Part shown: positions 55,995-64,000 of the stretch, piece by piece | Layout of the letters: every line of letters begins with the position of its first letter | Position numbering within the stretch: position 1 is the first letter of the stretch | Source of the DNA: Bursaphelenchus xylophilus | Taxonomy: Eukaryota > Nematoda > Chromadorea > Rhabditida > Aphelenchoididae | Length of the DNA: 64,000 nt | Direction: 5' to 3' | Assembly: GCA_904066235.2 (NCBI GenBank) | Contig: CAJFCV020000002.1 | Span: 2,914,001 to 2,978,000 of the forward strand | The notes under the pieces: model-generated | Database searches by the model: none | What the model was told of the DNA's origin: nothing | What the model saw: the letters and a program-made list of their open reading frames with translations, nothing else | Position numbers and translations under genes: made by a program

Positions 55995-56143
55995 ATCAGT
56001 TTGTCGGGAAAATAATGAGCCCTCTATCGCGTCGAATCGCCGCCGGGAAAACGAATTGCGTCGTGACAAAGTCAAGTTGCTTTTCACTTCAGCGACGCAA
56101 TTGGCCAGCGCCATTGTGCTCATTATTTTCTCGACAGCCTGAT
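55995..56143. mobile_element. TIR-A MITE just past the spon-1 3' end
   Basis: Left ATCAGTTTGTCGGGAAAATA, right GTGCTCATTATTTTCTCGAC. It begins about 40 bp after the polyadenylation signal. Confidence 0.85.
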
Positions 56144-56326
56144 ATAACGAATAAACATATTATTTTTTTTGTCTTGCAACTTGTTGTGCAGAGGTTCCAC
56201 GGCTTGGGACACCGATACAACGAACGAGATCTGTTGCTAAATCGCTGCTTTGTATAATACAGTGCATTCAAAACCTTGTACAAGTCTTGAATGATCAGGA
56301 TGAGGCCCAAAAATTTTATTTGTCAT

Positions 56327-56478
56327 ATCAGCTTGTCGGAAAAATAATGTGGATTTGTTGCGTCTTGGAAGCGGTCATCATCGCTTTGTGACGGCTAGAA
56401 TTGAGACTTTTAGCGTGACCGCAGCAAGACGACAATTTCTGCAGCGACAAGTCTACATTATTTTCCCGACAGAGTGAT
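56327..56478. mobile_element. TIR-A MITE, GTGGATTT subfamily
   Basis: Left ATCAGCTTGTCGGAAAAATA then GTGGATTTGTTG; right GTCTACATTATTTTCCCGAC. Confidence 0.8.
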
Positions 56479-57017
56479 TGTATTATGATTATGATGTATT
56501 TAAAATTCTGACAATTGCACTGTGCGTTTTTCTTTGTTTTATGCTTTGACTGATACGCTGGTTGATGTGTATAGGCCCTCAATTTGTTATGCAGAGGTTT
56601 TACTGACTCTTCGATAGATTTTATGCATATTTAGGCGCTTCCTGAATTTTGTAAATTCAAAAAAATCGAACTTTAATCCCTTATAACAAAAAATAAAACA
56701 AAAAATTTTCTTTTATTTCCAATCCATCAGCAATTTCTTTTAATATCTTTGTTTTTTCAATATACAAACCCCCAAAATTAAGTGCTTATGACACGAAAAA
56801 AAGAAATGGATCGCCTCGAGGCAATCACCCCATTGCCGCCCACGTTTCCCTCCCTCCTCAAGATGTTTCGCGAGGGAATGGAAAACGGGCCAACTGTCGG
56901 GCCGAAGATGCGAAAAATGTTATTTCGTGTGGAAAAACATAAAAATGTCATAAGTGATGGAAACAAACATTTATGTTTCCGTTGAACAATCTATTTTGCG
57001 CAAACTTACAGGGAAAT
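56479..57017. other. spacer with a possible small exon or regulatory island
   Basis: At about 56788-56940 a GC-richer, repeat-free piece has an open + frame with residues MDRLEAITPLPPTFPSLL. No splice-leader site or family supports a gene. The rest is AT-rich. Confidence 0.35.
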
Positions 57018-57132
57018 ACCAGTCTGTCGGAAGTGAAAAGCAATTTGATTTTTCCGCAAGACAATTCGCTTCCTAGGCGGCGATGCGATTTTTCATGCGA
57101 CAGAGTGCTCATTGTTTCCCGACAGAGTGATA
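57018..57132. mobile_element. TIR-A MITE, internal deletion
   Basis: CCAGTCTGTCGGAAGTGAAA joins the left tip straight to the central GTGAAAAGCAATTTGATTTT block, so the usual AAAATAATGAGCAC is missing. Right end GTGCTCATTGTTTCCCGACA. Confidence 0.8.
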
Positions 57133-57326
57133 CTAGTCCGTCCGGAAAGTCGCCGGACGGAAATCGGCGACATGCACTGTGCAAGAAAACTCAGAGTGCA
57201 TGCGACAGCTCGAAAAAGCCTTTTGCACGGTGCAAAAAGCCAAAAATTGCACAGTGCAAAGTGAAATTTCGTTTTCGCGGAGTGCATGTCGCCGATTTCA
57301 GTCCGGCGACTTTCCGGACGGACTAG
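57133..57326. mobile_element. TIR-D MITE, best copy
   Basis: CTAGTCCGTCCGGAAAGTCG and CGACTTTCCGGACGGACTAG are perfect complements. The match continues through GCCGGACGGAAATCGGCGAC and GCACTGTGC. It abuts TIR-A on the left and TIR-B on the right. Confidence 0.9.
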
Positions 57327-57690
57327 TACTCCAAGTGCGACGTTTGGTTCTTGATGAGTTTGGCACAAATTCGGCAAAAAATTCTCAAAGATGTACACAA
57401 AACTCCTAGCTCGCGCTTGCCGAAACGACCGAGATTTTTTGGCCGAAGATCGGAAAAAATGCGACACCTTTCCGCCAATTTTTATCACAAAAAAGTATTG
57501 CCCTAATTTCTACGGTAGAGAGTAATGTTCCCAGAAAAAATCAACTTTTTCCGCGCGAGACTGGCAAAGATATGGCGAACAAGTGTTTTTTCTCTGACCC
57601 TCTGACAGCTCTCCGCATTTTGAATGAGGAATATTTGAACTCCGTATACAAAGTGCAAGCTAAAATTTTCTGGAATGACTATGCGGCCTA
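57327..57690. mobile_element. TIR-B element, right end lost
   Basis: Left AGTACTCCAAGTGCGACGTT, then the typical CGATTTTTTGGCCG-like and CTGGAATGACTATGCGGCC text. No clear right terminus. Confidence 0.65.
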
Positions 57691-57795
57691 GATGACATTC
57701 GTGCCCTAAATTGCTGTGTTTACTGTGCTTTCAGAATTTCTCCTTTTAAAGGAGAAGACAAAAATTTTTCACCGTTACGGAACAATTTCATAAAT

Positions 57796-57950
57796 ATGAG
57801 TCTGTCGGCAAAATAATGTGGATTTGTCGCGCCTCGGAATTGCCCAGCATCGCATTGCGCGGGCCAGCCGCTACTGGCTATTTGGTGCCCGATTGCGGCA
57901 AGAAGAGACATTTTCTACTAGTCCACATTATTTTTCTGACAGACGGAGAT
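57796..57950. mobile_element. TIR-A MITE, GTGGATTT subfamily
   Basis: Left ATGAGTCTGTCGGCAAAATA then GTGGATTTGTCGCGCC; right GTCCACATTATTTTTCTGAC. Confidence 0.8.
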
Positions 57951-58619
57951 ATGTTTTTTCACCAGCAAAAAAAGGCTTCTCTACAAGGTGTTTGCCTCCC
58001 TTTTTCCTACTTCTTCTTTGCAATCTCATGAAGACAATCGAAGAGTGAGATTAGAAGCGGAGGAGAGAGATCTGTGTGATTGGATTGATCACAAAAGCAA
58101 AGGACAGATTTATAAAAATAAACTGGAATTGAGGGAGGAAGAGGGACAACGGCAATGAAGGAGTGCCTTTGAAACTAAACAAGCGTCTTTGACATTGCTT
58201 GTGAGAGATTTTGAGAGACGACAAGACGTCGTAGCTCTCTCAGAGTTAGAGAAAAAAGACAAAAAACTAGAGATTTTAGCGAAAATCGAGGATTTTTTGA
58301 AATTTTTTGTCATAACTCGAAAATTTATATGACATTGGACGTGAAATTCTCCACACATTTAAAGGAGGCTTTCTAAAATACGATAACAAGACCACCAGGC
58401 AGCTATGACATGGTGATAAAATTTTACAATCAATTATTTTCCGACGTCTCCCAGCTATATCATGGATAATATAAATCGCAATTTTGATCCAATATATGTT
58501 GAAGATCCAGGTCAACAAGAAAACTATAGAGTGCAAAAGGCCTTGAGGGCATAAAAAAGACTTGATATTGCTGAGAGAGCGCCGACAAACTTAGATACGA
58601 GACCTTTTCGGCGTCTTCC

Positions 58620-58909
58620 CCGATCCAAAGAGACTTCCAGAAAGCGGTCGTCCTTGGGCCGCGGCGCTGTAAAAGCCGGCCGACCAGCTGCCGCGGGATC
58701 AACGGCCCGATCGCCCCCGCTCGCCTCTCGATTCTTCGCCCCATCTCTTTGCCACACTCTCCATTTGCGACGATATTTTCGCCCAATCTCGGCCCGTTCC
58801 TCTCGGCGACTTTCAGGGCACCCACACCGCCCTTGCCGCTGTGGGGATCGCCTCGGGCCAAAAACAAAAACTGCCGGCACTCAGTCTGATTTGATCCACG
58901 TCCAGCAGA
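58620..58909 (+). promoter_or_regulatory. GC-rich region upstream of troponin I
   Basis: About 290 bp of much higher GC content directly before the troponin I start. It contains an E-box CAGCTG at 58685-58690, the class bound by MyoD/HLH-1. The CACGTCCAGCAG just before the ATG can serve as spliced-leader acceptor. The open - strand frame here is attributed to base composition. Confidence 0.4.
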
Positions 58910-61900
58910 ATGGCCGACTATTTTGAGTGAGTTTTTTTTCGCCTTCGATTCCCGGAATTGCGGCAAGCGGGGGCGTTGCCCATATTTGTGCTAGTGCTCT
59001 CTGATTTGGCGTTTTTTCGAGATTTTTTTGATTTTGCGGTAACTCTATAACCCCCGTGGAGTATTGTGATGCTAATTTGAATACAATAAATTCCCTGATT
59101 TAATGATTTTTTGAGGAAAAATCGAAATTTTTTTGAAAAATTTTGACTTGCAACGAATTTTTACTGCTTTAACTAACTACAAAGTTGGGATTGAAATTTT
59201 ATTTTTACTTGGCAACATGGAGATATCAGGTTACATGTTGTACTATCAAATTTTGTTTTCAAAAACATCTTGTTTGCCAGAAAATTCGATTTTATTTCAA
59301 AGATCACTATTTTTGCGTTGTTTTTGGTCATAAACAGTGCAAAAGGTAATGTTACAATAAACTTTTTGCTGTTAATTTTACCTTAAATTTTAAAATAGAG
59401 ATTATCTCGCATTTTAGATACAAGATCAGTCTTTTACAATGCGCTCTAAAATTAAACAAATTAGAAAAAACGCGATTTCTCGTTGAAAATCAAAGAAAAT
59501 TGGAAAAAAAGTTTGTAAAATACGAAAAAGAATGCTCTTGTGATATTTTTTTGAGGACCAATCTAACTTACTAACAAAGTTTGATCATAATTGAGCAAAA
59601 AAATCTCTTTTTTTATTGCATTTCTTTCAGAGAGCTCCGCTTCGGCGGCCCATGTGGCGATGATGAACCCGAAGTCGCTTCCGGCGGTGATGATGTAAGT
59701 TGCCTGCAAAACAAATCCTAGAAGGTCTTGCCGGCACATTCCACATTATTTTATCCATATTTTAGGGGTTTCTGTAGCTAAAATCGAAAAAAAAAGATTT
59801 TTGAAATTTTTTGGATTTTTCTTTCAAAGATCGGTAAAATACGAGAGTCTGATAATAGATTTTGATGTTCAGTATGAACCACGGGATATTATCATCTAAA
59901 ACAACAAAAAATTTTTAATGCCTAAGGCGGTCTTTCGCTAGAATCTTATAAAAAACACCTTTTTGGTCAAAACACAGAGATTTTTCCTCAAAAAGGTCTT
60001 TTTACGACTATATTACTGTAACAAATTCTAACCATGAACACTTTATGATTTCAGGAGGCCAAGAAGAAGGCCGAAGAACGCGAACGCAAGAAGGCCGAGG
60101 TGCGCAAGCGGTTGGAGGAAGCCGGCTCCAAGAAGAAGGCCAAGAAGGGTTTCCTCACGCCCGAGCGTAAGAAGAAGCTCCGAGTAAGTCGTTTATCTCC
60201 CATTTATGGACATTCGAGTTAATTTTAGGCATTCTAGAATGGATTTTTGTGATTTTAAGCAACTGAAAAAATTGATGTTTTCGTTTTTTGGTGATTTTAA
60301 AAAACGAGATTTTTTAAAAAAATAGGTGTAAAGTTGCAAAAAAAGTGTTGATCACATTTAAAAATTGTTCTAGATATTGTCTATGGTCATATTTGGCAAT
60401 TAAAAAAAGGTATTTTGGACAAAAAAATCTCGTTTTTCAAAAAAATTTCTTTCAATTTTTTCTCTCAAAAAACCGTATTTTAGTGATCCACTATGACCGG
60501 AAAATCATGCAAGCTTTACCTCTTGCCTCTATAAACTCTACAAACATGATTCTAATGATTCCTCGCTTTTCAGAAATTGTTGATGATCAAGGCCGCTGAA
60601 GACTTGAAACAACAGCAGTTGAAGCGCGAACAAGAGCGCAACCAAGTCCTCCAGAAGCGTATCATCCCTCTGCCCGATGTTGACTCCATTGATGACAAGG
60701 GTAAGCGATTTTTTGAGGGAAAATGGGGTTTTATTGGAGAAAGGGAGCTTAGTGTAATTTTTGATGTAAAAAGGAGTTTTTTATAAAGTCTGGAAAGGTT
60801 TTTTTGGGCCTTTTGAGACATTCTGATGCTTTTCTAGCCATTTTAAGAGATTTTTGAAAATGTGCTCCAATGGCCCAGTGGTAGTGAGTTTTGTCAAAAT
60901 TTCGGGGCAAGTTCGATCCCGGCTGGACCAAAGGTTGAGAAATTATTAAAATAGCTCACAGAGCTCCTATGTGACGTTACATAAGTTATTTTACAAACTG
61001 TTGCTGCTTTAGGTAAACTCGAATCCATCTACAACGAGCTCTTCTCCCGCATGGTGCAGTTGGAAGAGGAGAAATACGACATTAACGCCCTCGTCAGCGA
61101 GAAGGACGCCCAGATCAACGAACTCACCATCGCCGTCAATGACTTGCGCGGCAAGTTCGTGAAGCCCGCTTTGAAGAAGGTCTCCAAGTACGACAACAAG
61201 TTCAAGAAGGCGATCGCGGCAGAGGGTGGCGCCACCACCGAGAAGGCCGACTTCCGCAGCCAGTTGAAGGTGGTCAAGAAGGAGAACGCCCTGGATGTCC
61301 TCAGCAAGAAGGTAAGGGGATATGGGAGTTTGATAAAGAGGGTTACTGTAGCTTTTATTTGAGGGATACGGTTATTGAAGCTTCTATTTGAAAGACAGGG
61401 TTACGGTAGCTTTTTTTCAGCAACAACAGAAATCAGAGAAGCCCGAGTGGTCCAAGAAGGGTGGCGCCAAGGTCGGTGAAGCCCCACCAACGCCCGTCAA
61501 GACCGAAGGCAAGGCCGAGGACAAGCCAGCTGAAGAGGAAGTCGTGGAAGAGGAGGAGGGTAAGTTCATGTCAAAAAATAGTGTCAAAAACAATAAACAC
61601 ACCTCCTTCATCAAAAAAGACTTAATTTTGCCCGATTTTGCGCAATTTCCACCTATTTTTGGCTCTTGAAACAGAATGCCAAAACTGCCGCGCCGCTGTA
61701 AATTCAAGTTTTTTAGCAATTATGTTTTGAAACCTTTGTATCTTTTTCATTTGAACCGCCTTAAATTCGAATTTTACTGCCATTCCATCAATTTTTACCA
61801 CTTGCAACACAATGCCAAAATTTGCCGGAAAATTTTTAATTCAAAAATTTTTCCCCAAATGGCACGGGAGAGGGCGCATTTTGAATCAAAACAATCCCTA

Positions 61901-62175
61901 ACTCAATGTGACCAATTTTTGTGACATTTTTAACACGTGAAACAGAATGCCAAAAATAGCGGGAAATGCGGAATTCAAATTTTTTGTTTCTACACAAGCT
62001 CAAAAATGAGAACTCTATGATCATTTTGACTTATTTTTATCTTTAAAAACCAAATTTCGAATTTTTCCCGCTTGCAACACAATGCCAAAATCGCTGTTCG
62101 CTGTGAAACCCAAAATATCCATTTTTTACATACAAAAATCCCGTATTTTCAGGTGAAGAGGAGGAGGAAGAGTAA
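58910..62175 (+). CDS. troponin I, muscle thin-filament inhibitor
   Basis: Seven exons: 58910-58926, 59631-59694, 60055-60183, 60574-60700, 61013-61311, 61421-61559, 62153-62175, in frame, 265 residues. Troponin I holds the actin-tropomyosin filament off until calcium binds troponin C. A short acidic N-terminus (MADYFEELRFGG) leads to a Lys/Glu-rich helix with [17 protein letters not shown], the conserved troponin C/T-binding region at about 60-80. The next helix holds [16 protein letters not shown]. The inhibitory and switch region follows ([24 protein letters not shown]) at about 145-175. The tail is rich in Lys/Pro and then Glu (ending in six Glu), as in invertebrate isoforms. C. elegans has four such genes (unc-27, tni-1, tni-3, tni-4); which one this is cannot be decided. 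The intron before the last exon carries a 4-copy repeat. Confidence 0.95.
60863..60930 (+). tRNA. tRNA-like sequence, probably a pseudogene (Asp GTC)
   Basis: Acceptor arms TGCTCCA and TGGACCA pair at six of seven positions. TGGCCCAGTGG looks like an A box and AAGTTCGATCCC like a B box. GAGTT-TTGTCAA-AATTT forms an anticodon arm with GTC in the middle. The T stem pairs poorly and the length (68 nt) is short, so a decayed tRNA or tRNA-derived repeat is more likely than a working gene. It lies in troponin I intron 4. Confidence 0.4.
61650..62090 (+). repeat. four units of the ~130-bp TGCCAAA repeat
   Basis: GAAACAGAATGCCAAAAC (61667), GCAACACAATGCCAAAAT (61806), GAAACAGAATGCCAAAAA (61939) and GCAACACAATGCCAAAAT (62071) are spaced 132-142 bp. 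After the core each has a GCGGGAAA-like or GCCGGAAAA text and an A/T block. They fill most of troponin I intron 6. Confidence 0.85.
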
Positions 62176-62429
62176 ATTAATTACTCCCGCCCAGCCGTCC
62201 CACCATTTCCATCAACATCTTGTCATTTTCCAATCAACGGCTAACTAAACCCACACCTTTTTATCACACTTTCTTCAAAAGTTTCAACTATTCGTCCTTT
62301 TCTCTGTTTCAAAATGAAAAGTTTTTATTATTGTGAAACGTATATTTGAAATTCAACAAAAAAAAAGAGTTATTAAAGCTTGAAAAAAATTTTCTTTGAA
62401 GTGAAATTCGAGAATTTTTGGGTTTGAAA

Positions 62430-62985
62430 ATTTCTGCACGGTGCAAGAGAAAAGAAATGACATAATGCACAGTGCTTTGAGAAGGAATAGGGAATGCACA
62501 GTGCATGGAGAAAGAGAAAAGAAAATGCACTGTGCAACGAAAGCAATGAAAAGCGGCGACAAAGCCTGCACAGTGCATTGAGAAGGAAAAGAGCAAATGC
62601 ACGGTGCAGAGGGAAAGAAAGAGAAAACTGCACAGTGCAACGGGAGCGATGAAAAGTGGCGACAAAACCTGCACAGTGCATTGAGAAGGAATAAGGAATG
62701 CACAGTGCGTGGAGAAGGCAAAGAGAAATGCACGGTGCAGAAGGAAAGAAAGAGAAAACTGCACAGTGCAACGGGAGAGATGAAAAGTGGCGACAATGCC
62801 TGCACTGTGCGATGAAAATGCGCTCTGCACATTTTGCACAGTGCAAAAAAATTACCGCACTGTGCAAAAAAAACTTTGTCGCAAAGTGCAAAAAATTTGC
62901 CGCACAGTGCAAAAAAAATTTACCGCACAGTGCAAAAAATTTTTACCGCACAGTGCAAAAAATTTGCGCACGGTGCGGTGCAAAA
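62430..62985. repeat. higher-order GCACNGTGC array upstream of the SLC6 gene
   Basis: About 20 copies of GCACNGTGC. In the first part they are embedded in longer repeats: GCACAGTGCAACGGGAGCGA and near copies at 62527, 62630 and 62761, each followed by GAAAAGYGGCGACAA and CCTGCACAGTGCATTGAG. In the second part (62820-62985) only the 9-mer and poly-A spacers remain. The array ends about 110 bp before the transporter start. Confidence 0.92.
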
Positions 62986-63095
62986 AAATAATTAAAAAAA
63001 GTCACGGATTTTTTGAACTTTGAAACAAAAAGTCATCATAATTTTTCCCCATTCTCTCATCGGTCGTCTATTCCTCAAACGAAAGGAGTCGAAAC

Positions 63096-63513
63096 ATGGC
63101 TCACTTCTTGAAATCGATGCTGAATCTGCCTTCAAGGGCTGAGCTCGGGCGTAATGAAGATCCGGAATCCTTTGTGACATCAGAAGGCGCAACCGTACAA
63201 GCTTCAGGACAACAAAATCTTGAAAATTGCGAAGCTGTGAACCAAAACTTGGAGCCATCTCATTCCACGGTCAAAAGTCCCGAATCCAGAGCCGAAGCCG
63301 GCTTCAGTCTCCATAAATCCAGCCACAGCAACAACGATGATGAGTGCATTTCGACAGCTGAAGAGAGGTCGCTGAGCATTGTTGTGGTCGGGAACGCAGC
63401 GCATCGAGGGCATTGGAGTGGACTTTGGGATTTTTTGATGTCCATGATCTCGTATTCCGTAGGGTTGGGGAATGTGTGGCGATTCCCGTACTTGGCGTAC
63501 AAAAATGGAGGAG
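63096..63513 (+). CDS. SLC6 sodium-dependent transporter, first coding exon (partial)
   Basis: The exon encodes 139 residues and ends at a GTAGGT donor in phase 1; the rest lies beyond the window. About 105 residues of polar cytosolic tail lead into [34 protein letters not shown]. This covers the first membrane span and the GNVWRFPY(L) motif that binds sodium and substrate in the family. Gly, not Asp, occupies the site that marks monoamine transporters, so an amino acid, GABA or orphan substrate is more likely. C. elegans names these genes snf. No clear spliced-leader site precedes the ATG. Confidence 0.9.
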
Positions 63514-63549
63514 GTAGGTCGGTTTTGGGGGTTTTCGAATAAATTGGAG

Positions 63550-63850
63550 CGCTTTTGGAGAGTTGAAACAGAATGCCAAAAACTGGCGGGAGAAGTTAAA
63601 TTTGAATTTCAAAAAAAATTGGTCAATTTTGATTCAGTGCATGTAAAATTACATTTTATTTTTAGGCGATTTTGCTGTTTTTGAAGCGTGAAACAGAATG
63701 CCAAAGATGGCGGGAATACTGAAATTTATAATTTCGTATGAAAATCAGATTGTAAAGCATATATTTATAGCCTAAATCATCTATTTGAACATTTTTAGGT
63801 GTTTTACAGACTTGAAACAGGATGCCAAAACTGGCGGGAAAACTGAAATT
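63550..63850 (+). repeat. three units of the TGCCAAA repeat in the SLC6 intron
   Basis: GAAACAGAATGCCAAAAACT (63566), GAAACAGAATGCCAAAGATG (63688) and GAAACAGGATGCCAAAACTG (63817), each followed by GCGGGA, at spacings near 122-129 bp. From 63867 a TIR-B-like end (ACAAGGGAAGTACCCGAAGC) follows. Confidence 0.85.
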
Positions 63851-64000
63851 CAAATTTTTTACTTACAAGGGAAGTACCCGAAGCACTTACTTTAAGATTA
63901 TATTCATACACGACCGTAGAACGTTCGCATCTCTCCTAAACAGCTTTAAAGCAACTATTAGAGTGGTTTGCCCATCTGCAGAGGAAAAACTGTATAAATT

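Noticed and set aside
58460..58966. 168-codon - strand frame upstream of troponin I
   Set aside because: It lies in GC-rich promoter-like DNA, overlaps the troponin I start, and has no family features or splice support.
62309..62912. Long overlapping open frames on the - strand (up to about 180 codons) rich in His-Cys-Ala and Phe-Ser
   Set aside because: They are translations of the GCACNGTGC array; all three frames stay open because the repeat unit contains no stop.
1..64000. CRISPR arrays, operons with ribosome binding sites, riboswitches, insertion sequences
   Set aside because: The window is eukaryotic nuclear DNA with spliced genes. The regular GCACNGTGC spacing is not a CRISPR array: spacers are A/T-rich or related to each other and the repeat is only 9 bp.

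Overview
The window is a piece of nuclear genome from a free-living nematode, most likely a rhabditid close to or within Caenorhabditis. The evidence is: AT-rich DNA with short TTTTCAG/TTTTAG splice acceptors, TTTCAG acceptors just before several start codons that look like spliced-leader (trans-splicing) sites, dense non-autonomous DNA transposons, and clear animal orthologues such as F-spondin, troponin I, WDR59 and carnosine N-methyltransferase. The species cannot be fixed from sequence alone. Genes were rebuilt exon by exon; every complete model stays in frame across all its junctions.

Layout. 1-9787: gene-poor sequence full of short inverted-repeat elements. 9788-13948: two coding exons of an unrecognised secreted Cys-containing protein whose 3' end was not found. 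13949-17146: repeats and a small hairpin. 17147-19128: CARNMT1-like methyltransferase (3 exons). 19816-28822: WDR59, a GATOR2 subunit (17 exons). 29368-29783: a 112-residue protein with a Cys cluster and WW-ligand motifs. These three genes run on the + strand with short gaps, so they may be an operon. On the - strand at 30129-30625 and 31648-32316 lie two tandem paralogues of a small one-span membrane protein. 32818-36283 (+) is a Brat/NCL-1-type NHL protein without RING or B-box. 36995-39177 (-) is a four-span membrane protein resembling LAPTM4-type nematode proteins. 39178-48326 is a 9 kb transposon-rich gap between two divergent promoters. 48327-55913 (+) is F-spondin (SPON-1 type, 12 exons), with a 1.2 kb mariner-type element in its last intron. 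55914-58909 is another repeat cluster. 58910-62175 (+) is troponin I (7 exons). 63096 to the window end is the first coding exon of an SLC6 transporter.

The genes mostly act separately: nutrient signalling to TORC1 (WDR59), dipeptide methylation (CARNMT1), muscle thin-filament regulation (troponin I), muscle or axon extracellular matrix (F-spondin) and transport (SLC6). The most unusual content is non-coding. There are more than 20 copies of one palindromic MITE family in two subfamilies plus recombinants. Dozens of copies of a self-complementary 9-mer GCACNGTGC are packed into introns and one promoter region. The octamer AAAATACG/CGTATTTT is concentrated in gene-bearing sequence. A repeat with a period of about 120-142 bp shares a TGCCAAA core at several loci.
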